64,000 nucleotides of DNA from Pipra filicauda (taxonomy: Eukaryota > Chordata > Aves > Passeriformes > Pipridae), in assembly GCF_003945595.2 (NCBI RefSeq), contig NW_024104284.1, forward strand, positions 1,251,001-1,315,000, read 5' to 3'. Both the position numbers and the translations under genes were made by a program. The notes below the pieces were generated by a model that saw only the letters and a program-made list of their open reading frames with translations, did no database searches and was not told the DNA's origin. This document shows positions 1 to 14,700 of the stretch, piece by piece (the stretch's first letter is position 1; every line of letters begins with the position of its first letter).

Positions 1-3000
1 CTTACTCCCCATCAGTCTCAAATGAGACTCCAGATAGTCTTTGACCAAGGCTCTGCCCTAGAAAGACTGTCGTTCATTAAAAGACCTGCAGTAATCCCAG
101 CTCAATTTGTGGCTGCTGCTTCACTTTTATGTATGATGAATTAGAAAGTGGGATGGTTCCTCCTCACAGTACAGGTTTCATCTTACTCTTCTTTGTGAAA
201 AATTCCTCCCTTTCAACCCACAGACTTGGAAAGCATTTCAAAGCCTATCCTGTACATGTGATAGTTTCTTAACTCCTCAAGAACTGGTGAATTTAAGAAG
301 TGACACCGTTACTCACTTTCAATTCTGAAGCATATCTCAGGACCACTTAGATTGCTTCTGTTTTGTACCACTTCTGGAATTTCAGAGATAACAGATTTGA
401 TCTTAGTTGATAAAACAATGTAACTACATTTCTAATAATTTAACTGGACCAGCTGAATATCTTTTCTGTCATCATGAATGCTGCAGAGGGAAAATCCTTC
501 TGGTAAGCCCTACAGGATTGAAAAAATTTCAAGTATATGTTTACTTTTTTCAAACATGCTTTGTTTACTTATTTTCTTTTTCAGTGAAGTAGTCCCTTTA
601 AAAAAGTTCTATAACTATTTCGAATTGCAAACTGTAATGTGCATGCCAGGCTACATGTACGTCCTCCTGTTATCCTCTTGACAGTCCAGTGAAATCTCTG
701 CTAGATGCTGTATGCAACACAGCACAGCTGCTGTGGGATCCAGTTTCATTAGCCACTTCCTGCGGCTCTGTGCTGTTGCTGGGACTCTCAGCTATTCTTC
801 TTCCCTTCTTTCAGTTTTCTTCCCCCCTTTTTTATTCTCAATAGAGTCATATAATGTAAGGCACCTCAGCTCCCATGTTTTTTAAAAAAATTTTTCAAAA
901 GAACTGGTCCTCTTAAAGCATGTATGGATGAATGTATCCCATTTCACAAGAGCATACATAATTGATTGGAAAGAAGGAAGTTTCAGGCAGTGGCCTCAGT
1001 TCCAGCAGGTAGCAGGGTTGCATTTTTATCTTGCGTATCAGCAAATTATTTACAGAGCCTGAAATTGCAGTGAGAGCATTGAGGGAGAAGGGAAGGGACT
1101 GCCATAATGTTAGAACAGGGACACAAAATTTCTATGAAAATTCAGAAATTAGGGCATTTGTTGAAACTGGCCGTATTCTGCTCTCTGAGTCCTTTTGCAA
1201 AGATATCAAGTTGTACAGGTTGTACAGAGCGCAATTTGGCTCACTATATATTATATAGTAAGCTGTTTGCAGAGCTTTCCTACTTTTGGATAAGGATGTT
1301 TTACCTGATCTGTTTAGAACAGGGGCTCTTCAGTGCAAATGGTCTTTTGTCATGACTGTACAGTCTTAACCCAGTGAAAGTGGATGGCCTGTCAGGGCTA
1401 TATGATAAGAATAGTAATGCTGCTGATTTAACAGGAGCTTATAGCTGCCTAGGAATTTTCTCCTTTTACATTTAACGTTTCAATCTGGATTAGACTCCCG
1501 AAGGAGTGTTTTGTCTTGCAGTCATTTATTTTTCCTTTTTTCCATTAGTTTACAAAACAGGGTCTATTTATTTTTAAATGCACAAAATAATATTTTATAA
1601 CACCTCAATGTTTAAAACAGTTTTGGCTTCTTTGATAGAGATTTGGATTTGGCATGTATGTTCATGGTCTGAAATTTTTCAGCATTTCAATAGCCTAGTG
1701 AAAGTCCATTTTCTTTAGTCCAGATTATCACAGTTAAGTATATGTGGCTTTTATAGAAGGCAAAATGATTGTTTTCTTAACTATCTACCTCTCAATTTTC
1801 TCCTGCCTCTGTGCATGCTTGTCTAGGTAACCCTGGAGGAGTGTTCAGTCTCTGAGGCCACAACTATTCTACTAAATTAAAAAGTGGAAAGGAATGTTCC
1901 CAACCTCTGGGTTTCAATTGCGTTTATGCCTAAATTTTTCAAAAGGTCCCAGGGATGGTTTTGGCTCATGTCAAATATCACTCTCCTGTACAATACCCAG
2001 GCATAGCCTGAGGGCAAGAAAGGGATGGAAAGCCTTCCCAGTGGGCAACCTGAATTCAGGGACCTTGCTTTGAGGAGCAAGGGTGTGATGATGTGAACCC
2101 AAGTGCCAATTGTGCTCACTGCCAGCGAATGGTTCCAAGCATGTTTATCTTATTAGTTCAGGCACAATCTGAGTGGTATTAAAGGACCTCTATCCCTTTG
2201 AGATTTGAAGGCCCTATAAAATACCCCTCTCATTTCAAAGGAACTGATAATGGACATACAGAAACTTCGATGTACCAAGACACTTAACCAAGTAAGTAGT
2301 TCTGTAACAGTCAGCAGCGTAACTCATACACTTGAGGTCAGCTCCATCCTCATCACATCTCTGAGTTGGAGCCTAAGGTGTGTAAGCTTGGAGCTGTCTG
2401 GCCTCACTGAATTTGAATCTTCACAGGAGGGTCTCTCGTTACATTGTGAAAAGTGTCTGAGGAGAAAGAAGACCAATTCATTCCAATTTCATTAGGCCTT
2501 TTTAGTATCAATCTCTCTCTTTATCTGCAGTGAAATATTTGGTTTCTGGCCACTTGTACAGTTACTCTAGATGTAACCTACATAGTGTAGAAACAGAAAA
2601 AGGCATCAGGTGATTCCTCACATCCCCTGTCCCAGCAGATTGATGACAGCACACGTTGTCACACAAATTAGCATCTTCAAAATCTTTCTGAAAAATAGAT
2701 ATTATTTCAGTTAGATATAACGGGTCTGGAGTCATTCAGTGAAACTGTGTGGTCTGTGTTCATATTAGAGGCTAAAAGCTACTGGACCATGAAGTTTTGC
2801 AGAGATGACATGCACTGAATAAAAGAAGCAAGACATGTAAGTAGGCATACTATACACAGAGATGGCTTTGTATGTTTGTGTCTAACAGAATTGGAAGCTG
2901 CATACTCAGCCTCGGTATTTGACATGGCATCATTTGGTATTGGACAGCCTTTGTGCCAAAAAACTAGAACAACAGTGTTGTTTTGAATGCAGATCTTGGT

Positions 3001-6000
3001 TGTCTGCGTTGCTGCTTCTAAGAATTAACAGAAACTTTGCCATAACGCAAAGGGATTCCCAGGTAGATAACAGAGCTTTGACGATTATTTACTCACATGA
3101 AACTCTGGATGTGGTGACAACTCTAGCAGAATCAGGGTAGCCAAGCACTCACTGCAATAACTATTCAATACAGCTCACACCAAGAAGTAGGTATCTTCTG
3201 CTAGGATGGATTTGAAGGGCATCTGAGAATGCTGACAGAAGATTTGAAAAGACAAAAATTATTTACCACCTTTACCATCATTTATCAACAATTACAAACT
3301 TCTAAAAAGTGAACTGTAAATCTTGAGTCCTCAAAAGTGGAGAATTAAAATCCAGGGAAAAAGTCTGTATTATGTCAGGACCAAAGACACAAGATTGCTA
3401 TGAAGGGATGACAGAATACCTATGTCAAGAAAAAGCTAAGAAGAGTCTGGTTGTTTATTCAGATCAGAGGAAGCCCAGAATATTGTGGGCTAATGTGGCA
3501 TCTGTATGAGGACCAGGCTGGTAGCCAGCCTCAGTGCCATGCAGCTTGTCTGGCGGTGTTATTCCATGGTGTGTGCCTGCAACAGTTTCGATAAAACCAG
3601 TTACAAGAGGAATGGACTGGGTAGGATGAGCAGAGGTTGCTTGGAGTACGTATCGTAGTAACAGGATATCAGTCCAGCCTGATAGACTAACAAGCACACA
3701 GTAACTAGACTGGATGTGGAAAAAGTCCTGCCAGAGTTGCATATCTTGACTATAAATAGCTGGGCACATGGACTTGAAGACATTTTACCTGTCCTCCCGC
3801 TTTGGATTAAAAACCATCAACTTTTTAGAAAAAAGACTAACAACTCAGTCAGACAAAGACTTTTTAAGTCCAGAGAGAGATCAACAGCCTCTAAGTGGGA
3901 AAGTTAATTGCTGCTTCTCTTCTCCTACTCCTTCCCCTTGAACAATTTGTCATATCTGATTGAGACTGGCTGATTTTATAGTGCAGATGACAGGTCTAGG
4001 CAGGCAGAGCTGCTTGTACAGTAGGACTAGGAGGAAAGGCCAGGCAAATCTGTGCCAGTTCATGAAGTTAATACAATTTTGCATATGAAAAGGAAACCAT
4101 AACTAATTAACACCAGGCAGGTGGTCTAGCTAGAAAACTAAAATCCAAACTAGGTCACAAGGGAATATGGGACTTGGCAGATGAAACTGTAACTGAAATC
4201 ATCTCCTAAGACCAGCCAAGTGAGAGCAGAGCCAACTACTCTTATGAAAAAATATGCCTGTGCTAGTCATTTCTGGGAAAAACAAGCCAAGGACAAATGA
4301 CTGCAGCTCTCAGAATGAGCATGATTACATTTAGTCTTCAGGGCTTTGTTTCTAAAAGGGTTTTTTGTTAAATGCTAATCTTATTTGGTCAGATTCACAG
4401 TGAGATCAAAATCAGTTTTCATGGTGCTTTAAGGGAATCAGCAGGGAAGGTGACTGGGGGGGTATCAAGTATTAAAACAAAGAGGAGGGTGTGAAAATTT
4501 ATGTCAAATTTTGGTGGGACTTGGAGAAAGCAATAGACCCTGCTGAGTTACAAAAGCAAAAGCAGATACCAGCAAAATACAGAGCTGGCTATATATCAAC
4601 TACAGTATCAGGGACTGTTACCAGAACGGTGGGAGAAGGTTTTGTTTGGAGGAAAGAAATGGAGAAAGTGAGATTTGTGAGGTGAAAGGCTCTGCTCTTT
4701 TACTGAAAATAATGACTGATCAAATACAAGCACAGCATCTTAAAACTTACCACGAGTAGGGTATGGACTTCGGGAAACTTAACACCCAAATCACGTTTTC
4801 AATTGGTGGCCCTCAGGGATACAGAAATGATTCCATCCCCTCAAACTCCTGAAATGCAATCCTGTGCCATACCTAAATGGGAAAGCAGACTGATGGAGAC
4901 CTACCCACAAGCTAGAGAAATAGGTGATAGATTTAGGCTTTTAAAAGCTTATGAGAGCCTGCAAATGTGTGATGTAACAACATGTACAAAACCGTATCTA
5001 TTTCTGCTGCTGCAGGTAGATTATTCCACTGAACTCACTATAGTGACTCACTATATGTGATCAGAGTATGTATAGTTCCCCATGTGAAAAGTTTCATCTA
5101 TGCATTTGAAGGACACAAAAAATACAGCCTGAAAGGTCAATTGACTGTAGTTTAATGGAGTCCTTTGGCAAGCAATTTAGTGAAAAGCTAATTGTAATCA
5201 GCGAGCAGGAAAAGTAGCTCTTTAGCTTTAATCAGCCTCATGGTACCATTTATTCCTTCTACCATAAACACTATTATGGTAATTCTATAACAATTCACAT
5301 TCATACTTCACTAAGATTATGATTGTTCTCCTTTACACTGCAAGGCTCACATGTAGTCACTCACATACGTATAACATTATACACATGCCTAAAATACAAA
5401 GGGTCAAGCTCTTAGTTGATCAATAATGGTGTAACCTACTGCTGCCACGTGGAGCCCAAATACTTGTGTGAAATCCCTGCCTTGCAAATATTTTTTGGCT
5501 ATATTTAAATATGTACAAGGCAAGGCACAAAATACTAAGGGATCAAGGTTTGCTTTTAAAGAACGTTTGGGACATGGAATGATGCATTTTACCAGATCAA
5601 ACTGGAGTACCTGAACACCTTGCTGTCCTCATATCCGCATTGCTGGCTCATTGGACCTTCTCCCAGCCTTCAGCTGCATGTTTTGCAGGACACTCAGGGT
5701 AAATGTGGCCAGATAAACTTCAAAACTCATCAACATGGTTTGAGCTAAGCCACTAACTGTGCATTAAAGCAGATTAGGAAAAACTCACCGTGCTTACTGG
5801 TGAGACTGTGTTGGCATAGCAAACATCTGTCAGGGTGAGTAACACCTTCTGGCACCACAAGGTTTGCAAGGTAAATATGTCATGCATAAGGGAAATGAGC
5901 CCAAACATAACAACTAGTTCTTCCTTTAGGGATAAGAAAGGAGAAGTGATTTGTCACAAAAGGTTTAGGAAACTATTTAATCTAGAAGACAGCAGCATGG

Positions 6001-9000
6001 AGGGGAAAAAACCCCTAAGATTGGGAGGGCATAAAAAGGGTAGAGTTAATATCAGAAGTTAGAGTGGCAGCATGAGAATGTATTTTATAGCTCTTAATGC
6101 ATAAGAAGGGCTGTCAAACTTCAGCATCAGACTGGGAATAGACCATGTAGGGGATAGCATCCATTTCAATACAAAAGGAAAGTTTAATCCCCCTTTCATA
6201 TCTTGTTCTCACTAATTAACTGCTCCCAAGATGTTGCCCTGCTAACTTATTTTTTGTGTCCCTCCAAAAATCCTCAGTTCAAAAGAACAACTTATTAAAA
6301 AAAAGGGAGCTAAACCAGTGGAATACTACTGTTTAAAAGCTCCATCATTGCATACCATCACTGACCTGCTGCAGTAAACTATCTACGTATATTGTTTGGG
6401 AACCTTACATAGTTTGTGCACAGAAGAATGATGGACTAAGTTATACAGTCATCATAATCTCTATAGAAACACTTCTCACTGTCTTGAGGGAAACATATCT
6501 GAATCTGTAAGAACCTTTATTACTTATATTAAAATTATTCTCTTGGACAATTATCATACCTGTTGACTTGGGCATTCAGTTGAAACCAAGCTATTAAAAA
6601 ACCACCCTGAGGTGATCTTTGTAAAACTTTTAATTATTGAGTTAAATAAAACATCAGTTGTCTTTTAATGAAATATGTCACTGTATTCAGCCTTTCCCTT
6701 GAGTTTACCAAGTGTATTCAAATAAACACTTAGAGACAGCTCTGTTATTATCATTTTTACATTTATAGTGCCAGATAAATGCTTGTTGTATTCTAGAGAG
6801 AAACAGGTATGCTTGAACTATTTAGCAATGTAAATTAATATCACAGGAAAAGAGGCTTTAGGAGAATGAAATAGAAAAAGGTCAGTGTTTGGCTCCCATA
6901 GAGCAAAGCTGGTAGTCTGTAGTGCAAAGTAACTGCACGGCTGCAGAAAAATCCAGGAGCTTTAATAAGAATGTCAAGTAATGTGTTCAGGCAGGGTCAC
7001 CTAGCCAAACCCTATTCTCGGACCAATTTCAGAGAGGTGTCAGACCTGAAATACTCCCAAACTACAGGAAAGGAATGCCCAGGGCTAGACTAGTCCTCTG
7101 CCAGGATGCGACTGCTGTTCCTATGGCATTGAGCCCAGGCATACTGAGAATCCCATTATGCCTTTATTGTGCATGCAGTCCAAGGGAAGAGTGTCCAAAT
7201 GGCCTGGGAGCCCCATTATGGAACTTCACGAGGTTTGCCTAGAGGCCTTAGATGCTCCCATCCCTGTCAGGGCACATGTTGGCTGCATATGTTCAGGGCC
7301 CTGACCCCTGGCAGGGACAAAGGCAGCACTGGATACAAACCTCTGCTTTACAAAGCAGGAGTGGTCCCTGGCAGGATGAAGTGCTTCACTGATGTAAAGC
7401 ATCTTCTCTGTCTTTAACTAGCAGCATAGTGACAGGGTATCATCTTTGCTATCAGAGTGCTGCTGTTTTGTAACCTCTTAAAGTTAAGACAGTGAGTACC
7501 CTTTGAGAGAAGGAATATAGGCTTAGATGATAAATACGTTGCGCTGGACTTGGCTGAAGGCACACTTTGGGTGAAATCAGAGTCATCCCATTGGCCTCCC
7601 CAGGATTTGGATAATCCCAGTTTGGCTCTCTGAGCACCAGACACAGTTTGTACTGTTTATGCAGATTACAGTGTTACCCTTTTTGGCTTGATTAGCTATG
7701 CCAAAATAATTGGCCACTTGAAGGTTATTCTCTTTAAGAGGAGAAACTGACGATGGAGTCAGATAGCTTGTATGTACTTCTCTCTGGCTGCAAGCCCCGT
7801 GTTCCTGAACCCAGGTAATATTAAGCAATAGGAGACAACTTTGGTTTTGGCAGCAATATTTTTAAGAGGGCTCCCCCCTAAAAGCCATTACTCACACACA
7901 CAGACGCACAGACACACAGACACAGACACACACACACAACTATATCCCAGTTAATGTAGAGTTAAAAACCTTCTGCCTAAATATGTTAACATTTTTTGAG
8001 GAGGATCTTACTCCCCTTTGAGTAGAAGCACAGGCTTTTCTTCTGTTTTGAGTGGCTGCTATCATTTCAGTTACATGCTTCCACAGAGGAATTTCATAGA
8101 TTTTCCAACCTTTTTGAAGTAAGGGTGGCAGCTTAGTCCATTACCTTCAGTGAATTCATGCCCAGCTCATTTCAGTCTGCCTGTTTCACTGGAGCCCTCC
8201 TCACACTGCATGATTCTCTATATACATTGCTTTTCCATTGGTATTGAATTTTCTGCACACTTTGTGTATTTTATGCACTATGAAAATCAATAAAACAGAT
8301 TGAACAATGAAATGTTAATGAATAACAACTGAGAGACTGCAGCTGTTTCATTTTAAGATGCTTTTAATCTCCATTACCATAGCCAAAAGCATGCTTTTCA
8401 ATAACAATAGTTACCAAAACAGACTTACTTTCCTCATCACTAATGTTAAATCACTGAAGAACCTACTCAGCTGCAGCATTGCTGTGAGTGATCTGAGTCC
8501 ATTCAGTGGACTCCTGTACCAAAATCAAGGAGTCTCTGTGCAAGATTGATTTCAAACACCCAGATCTATAGAATCATTCCATGAAGTGCCTGAACCGGTG
8601 CAGCCCACACTCTTTCCATGTTTGCTTATCTGCCCAGGGACACACAGGAAAGTTCAGGCAAACCAGCCAAAGGTGGGAAATACTGCACATAAATTAAAGC
8701 ATGGTAATTCCTTCCACAGATGCTCTGATTTAGGTGTAAAATGGTCTAAGGTTATTGAAGTTCCATGCCACCAGGATTTATTTACATTTCCTGTAGGAGG
8801 TTGTGGTTTGATGTTACAAAACGGACAACAGTGATACCAGCTGAAGAGAAATTTCCCCACTTAAAAAAAAACTTGGCGTGAATCATGGTCAAAAGCTACT
8901 TTTTTAACTGATTTTGCATCCAGATCAGTTCACCAACCTTATTCACAATGAAGCCACACAAATACTATGCTAGAAGCTCTCCTTTTTTTTAGGATAAAGT

Positions 9001-11257
9001 TTGTTGTGGATACACTGATGTTTTATATCCATGTTTTACTTAGAGCAGCTAAGGGCAGTCCCATTGTAATTCATCTTGTTCAGTTCTACCCTACTTACTA
9101 GCATCGTAATTGCAAAAGTAATTTCAAGTGAATGTCCTAATTAGCTAAATATGTACCTGCATAGTTTAGGCAGAAAAAAGAGAATGCCTATTCACAAGTT
9201 TTACTCACCATTCTGTACCTGTGCAAATTCTTTAAGTATTTGCACAGTTGCCATGAAGCCTAATGTGGAATCAGTGAAGACAGTCGAGTCTCCCTGGTTT
9301 GTGAGGTATAAGTCCAAGAAGAATAAAGGTCACCGTACTGAGATTGGTGTGTTTGGTCAGTAGGTACCCTGGACATGTGGCATCTAGAAAACACCTTGGA
9401 TTGCAAGTGTCTGTAATCAGTCTTCTAGCTCAGAGGCCTATGTGGAGATAGGAAAGTTAAGAACAGGAAGAGTTGGAACCAGAGTGTGAATGAGCGTGTA
9501 TGAAGTGGAAGGAAAGAGTGTGAGAGGCCAGTCTGGCTCCCCTAGGTGCTCCAGGAAATTTTGGCCAGGGTTTGGCAATCTTAGGAACTAGACCTGGAAG
9601 TGGTCCCTTGACATGGGGATAGACTAGAGCTTCTTCCTGCAGTAGGGAAAACCTCATTAACTCTGCAAAAACACAGTAGGAACTACTGGGCTTGTACTGC
9701 CTGACCAAGTAAGAGGCAATGACCTTCATTCTGCACTTTGCTGTTGTTGGATACACTAGATAAATAGTGCAAGATCTGCTGTTAAGATACATAGGACAAC
9801 TCAGAAGTATTAATCTCCATTTCAAATGAATGAGTTAACACAATTCCAGTGCACTTGAAAATGTTTGAAACTATTTAAAAATTCACTTTCACTATACCTA
9901 TTTTCTGTTTAGGATTATGTCAACATTAGTCAGTAACATTCTTTGAATAATAGACTAGTGTCCAGGTCTCTGGCAAAACTCACCTTGATCTGTATTATCA
10001 TTTAGACTCCACCTGAAAACAACATTAATTTAAATAAGAAATAGAGACTGAAATAAAATTCCATTCATGCTTAACTCTTCAATGTGGTTTTGAAAAACCT
10101 TTCTTCTTTAGCCAGTCTTATGTTACATGCTGGATGGTCTTTGCTTTGACCGCCTCATAAAAAAGGCTCATAAATACTTTTCATGTGTTATTTAAACTAG
10201 CGGTACTCCCTGAGGCATCAGGCTTTTGTTTTTAAAAATCCTTTGTGTATTCCTAAAGCATTTCTAAACCAGTAGCAGAGGTAAACGTGTATTTTAACCC
10301 AGGAAAGCCATGTTCTGTCAATATCAGAACACAAATTTTCTTACTCCATGCTGATAAGAATAAAACATTTCTGGCAACTTCCATCTGATTTATGTTCTTT
10401 CCTTCTAAAATTCATAGGTTTATGAGTATGAGTGAAAACAGATGAAATTATTTCACTTGACTAGATACTTTCCAAAACAAAAAAGTGTATTCCTAGTATG
10501 CTACCACAGGCACAAGCAACAGAGCAGGAGCCTCTCCCCTTGCTGCTGCTTGGGAATGCTTTAAAAGAAGGAGGAATATCGGAAAGCAGCACCTGAGATG
10601 GGTGAGTCCTTGCCTGGAGAAGAGTATGACTAGTACAGGTGGGGTGGGCAGTGACTGTATGCATGTAGAGCAGGTGGGGAGATGGGAATGCAAAATTTCA
10701 CCTGGCATAAGAGATGTTTTGCTTTCCCCAGTTTATAAGTATCAATTCCAGTAGAATTAAGTTCTACTGCAAGCAGAAGAACCTGGACTCACAACATGTG
10801 GAAAACAAAAAATATACAGCAATACTGATGGCATATCATGTTTCAAAACAAAAATAAAATGTAAAGTAGGATTTAAACCAAAATTATTAGATATTACATC
10901 ATCAGCATAGGCATCAGACAAATAGATGTTCTAGAAAATCTAGTATGGTCCTTCCACATTCCAGTTCTGCTCCTGATTTAGCTTTCAAGAGGGAAAGAAA
11001 ACACTAAAAACCTTTTTTGGCCCACAGCCTGAGCAATTCTTTTTGGCAATTTATAATATGTGAACTTCTTTGTATTTTCACAAATTAGGACAGGAATGAC
11101 ATCATTCTGAGTGAGACAGGTATTGTCATTCAAGCCTTCTTGAAAGACTCAGGCTGTGGTGCCCCCACAGATACACTGACAATAAAACCAAAAGAGAGAA
11201 GGATTTCTAAGCTAAATATTTTCCCTAGATTCTGCTTTTGGTATGGTGTACTGGGTA
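1..11257. other. intergenic region downstream of EYA1, no gene seen
   Basis: AT-rich sequence beyond the 3' end of EYA1. I see no splice-flanked conserved exon, no RNA gene and no clear transposon in it. The open frames of 60-122 codons on both strands have no recognisable domain and are expected by chance. It contains a CA-rich microsatellite (7892-7939), a small perfect AT palindrome (1243-1259), and one stretch at 5130-5260 with homeodomain-like sites that might be a conserved element. Confidence 0.6.
7892..7939. repeat. imperfect (CA)n microsatellite
   Basis: About 48 bp of CA dinucleotides interrupted by G (cacacacagacgcacag and similar), forming a mixed CA / CACAGA simple repeat. Likely length-variable between individuals. 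Confidence 0.9.
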
Positions 11258-11760
11258 TGTGTAGCCGGGTTTTGGTAGCAGAGGGGGGCTACAGGGCTGG
11301 CTTCTGCCAGAAGCTTCCCCCATGTCCAACAGAGCCAATGCCAGTCAGCTCCAAGACAGACCCACTGCTGGCCCAGGTTGAGTCAGTCAGAAATGGTAGT
11401 AACACCCCTGTGAAACATATTTAAGAAGACAAAATAAAAAGTTATTGTGCAGGTGTAACTGCACTCAGAGAAGAGAGGAGTGAGAATATGTGAGAGAAAC
11501 AACTCTGCAGACACCAAGGTCAGTGCAGAAGGAGGGGGAGGAGGTGCTCCAGGTGCCAGAGCTGAGGTTCCCCTGCAACACATGATGAAGACCATGGCGA
11601 GGCAGGCTGTCCCCCTGCAGCCCATGGAGGTCAATGAGCCAGAGTTGGGCCACAGTGGTACTCTCTCAAGGGACACAGAAATTCAGGAGGAGCAGGAGGA
11701 GAAGCTGGACCGTTCCCAAAACATCAGGACATCTGTTTGACCCAATGGGATCTGTGGGGA
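11258..11760 (+). mobile_element. avian LTR retrotransposon fragment (LTR plus leader), ERVL-like
   Basis: The stretch begins tgtgtagccgggttttggta and continues through a GC-rich promoter-like segment, a TATA-like catatttaagaag followed by aataaaaag, then gagaatatgtgagagaaac and a leader-like part with repeated 'cccctgcagcccatggag' phrases. I recognise this order from a common avian endogenous retrovirus LTR and its 5' leader; the exact family name cannot be fixed without a repeat library. No coding gag or pol is seen. The boundaries are approximate, and this is an old degenerate copy. Confidence 0.55.
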
Positions 11761-14700
11761 GTAAAGAAAATAAAACAACTGAATTAGAAATAACACTGCA
11801 ATTAAAACAGAAATGTACACACAATAAAATACTGACACAACTGAAACCATTTGACCTCTTAGTATATTGGAGAAATACACAATGCTTCAGAACTGTAATC
11901 TTCCCTGTGTCCCAACAACTATTTTGTGTATGATGGTTTTATTACTAAGAGGTAAGAGAGGTCAGATACAGTCACCAAGTCACTCAGCATGACATGGGGA
12001 AATCAGAGGATACAACCTAGCTGTCCTGGATACTGAACTGTACTAGTCCTTGCACTCCTTTCAGTACAGTGCTGTTGACTCGCAAAAGAGACCAGCTCAA
12101 ACTGGAAAATGTGTTTCTATGATGTGTATTGGTTGGAGGACGACAGTTGATAAGGATGAGGGCTTTTTCCTGCTGCCCATATTCATGCTTTGCTTTCCTA
12201 TAGGACCTAGGGCAGTGTCTGGGGAATACACATGCTGTACAACTCTGCACAGCATGTTGTACTCTTCAGTATTTTAGGTCTAGTGTTGAATGGGCTCAGC
12301 TGTTACTGCAAGTGCAGTAGAGGTACAAGTGAAGATCCCCAATTCAGAGGAGGGTTATGGATGGTTGTGCTGCAATTGGATGAGCTTGGCTGCTCCTGCC
12401 GTGGAGCTCTGCCTGCTCTCCCTTCTACTCTGGAGAGAGGTGGGTTAAGCCCTAGGCAAACTGTGGCAAGATATTTCACCTAACATGGACTCTAAAATGA
12501 ACTACGGTGCTGGCATGGCATACAGCATGCTCTCTAAGCCAAATAATATCTCATGGGCTGGCTGATCCTTTCTCCCAGGCTACTGCCTGTCTTTTAGTTT
12601 CTGAGAGATAAGTACTTTTTCCATCAGTTATGTTATTCAACCTGCTTTTTAACCTAGCCTGGCCTAGCCTAGCCTTTTATTTTTAAAGATCCAGAATGGT
12701 TGTCATCTACCACACATCCTCAACTACTCTTAAATAAAGGAATATTAGAATGTTTGCAGACTGATGCAGTCAGCATCTGGCAAGCTGAAATGCTGTGGCA
12801 AAGTTGCAGAGGCCACAAGCTAGGTTTGTGGGCAGAGGTTTTTACCATTATCCTATTTGGTCTTTTTCAATAGCTATGCTGTTTAGTGTTACTAAAATGT
12901 GGCTCTTTGAATTTACTGTCTGTGCTACAGACCTGAGGATTTGAGGAGTCCTGGCAGAACAGAACATCAATGCTGGTGGATAAATAAAATTACACTGTTG
13001 CATGGGTTCAACTTTTGGCTAAGTAATTTCATATCATAGCTGTGCCTTTCACTTTATTTTTGTTTGCCCTCCTCTTTGAAGCAAAGAAAACTACAAACCA
13101 CTGTAGGTTTATAAGAGTATATAAGGATGTCAGAGTTGGTTACAGTTTGACTGCTAGGGCTCCATAGTTTATTATTTAATAGGCCATATCACTACCAGCA
13201 TGCTTAGTCTATGTTTTGGAGAATCACTGCTTAATTTTATTTATAAATTTAATGCAAGTGTTTCTTCCTGGCATTGAATAGACAGGCTTAAATTTTGCAT
13301 CCTGTTGTTAAGGAGTATCGCAATGAGTTTGAAACAAAGCCTTTCTTCTAGCCATAGACATAAATACATGATATTTTGTTTATTTTACCCAGGCCACCTT
13401 TGGGAAACACTGAACACAAAGTTGAAACAGAAAATTCTCTTTCAAGGGAAGATATAAAATAAATGAGACATGAGGACCTGACATGAGACTTAGTGACTTG
13501 ATTCAAAGTTAATAAACAGGAATCCAATCTGCGCAAAAGAGCCAATATGCCATGATAAGCCACAGCTCCGCCATTTCACATTCTTGCAGCATTATTTCAA
13601 CAACTATGAATGTAGGGAGTTACTATTATGCAATACCAAAAAATCATGATCAATGCACCTGAGGAGTGTACTCTGCAGATACATGAAATAAGACTGTATA
13701 TGGAATAGCTTGAACCCAGCCATGGAAGAGCACTCCCTGCACACATGATGCTGAGGCTGTTAATGACTGAGATGGGCCCAAAGATTGCTGCCTCTGCTTC
13801 TCCATTCTTTGTGTCACATGACTGATATAACAGAAAAACAGGGAATAGGTGGCTAAAATACTGATTTTTGCATAAACACAGATTCAAGCAGAGTATCTAA
13901 AGATGGGTGGGAAGGCCATAAGGTGGCCCTGGGTCCATTTGAGAATTCTTCATATCCACACTGATACTGACTGCAGTGGATGCTGAAAGTGAAATCCAAA
14001 TGACAGGGAATGAAACACACTGGTTAGAGATCTGTGGAATGCTTGTTGCATGTGTTTAAGTGTGCTCATGTGCCAGTTTAGCCACAAACATACTGCATCT
14101 TAGCTTTTCTCACTTAGTTACCCCCTTTCAGATTAAAAGTGATGTCATTTGGTTGTTTAGGTGGATTAGTAAATCAAAAGGCCAAAATCAAAATCTCAGG
14201 CTCTCTATTAAACTGTGGAAATAATTGGATTTAACCTCAGACTCCAGTTGTCCCTCATTTTTGATTCCAAGTTTGTTTGAAGGGGGTCTACTTTTCATTT
14301 CCAGTTAGAAAGGAGTGGTTTAAATGATTTTTCTCCAGGGATGAGAGCCAAAATCTCCCTATGATTTGTGTCTCTGAATGAACAGAAATGCTTGAACATC
14401 AACCTACAAGTCTAAGGATGTGTAATTAACAGACTGCTTTAAAGGCAGCATTCATAGCTCATCTTCAGATTCATGTTATACAAAGAAACATTTACAATAG
14501 TCTGTTCTTCTTTTACATAACAATTAGGTCATCATTTCAAATAAGACTTTCATTTCTACAGAATTATTGGCAATTAGTTTGTCATCTGGATAGTAAAACC
14601 AGCTGTCCAGAATTATTCCCACCAGGAAATTGAGGGTTTAGAAATCCCATGTATTTCCACACTTTAGAACGATACCACAAATATTCACCAGAAAGCCACT

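Noticed and set aside
9457..9825. 122-codon minus-strand frame
   Set aside because: No domain, no splice or promoter context; expected by chance in 64 kb.
12653..12675. cctagcctgg direct repeats
   Set aside because: Too few and imperfect to be a tandem repeat of interest.
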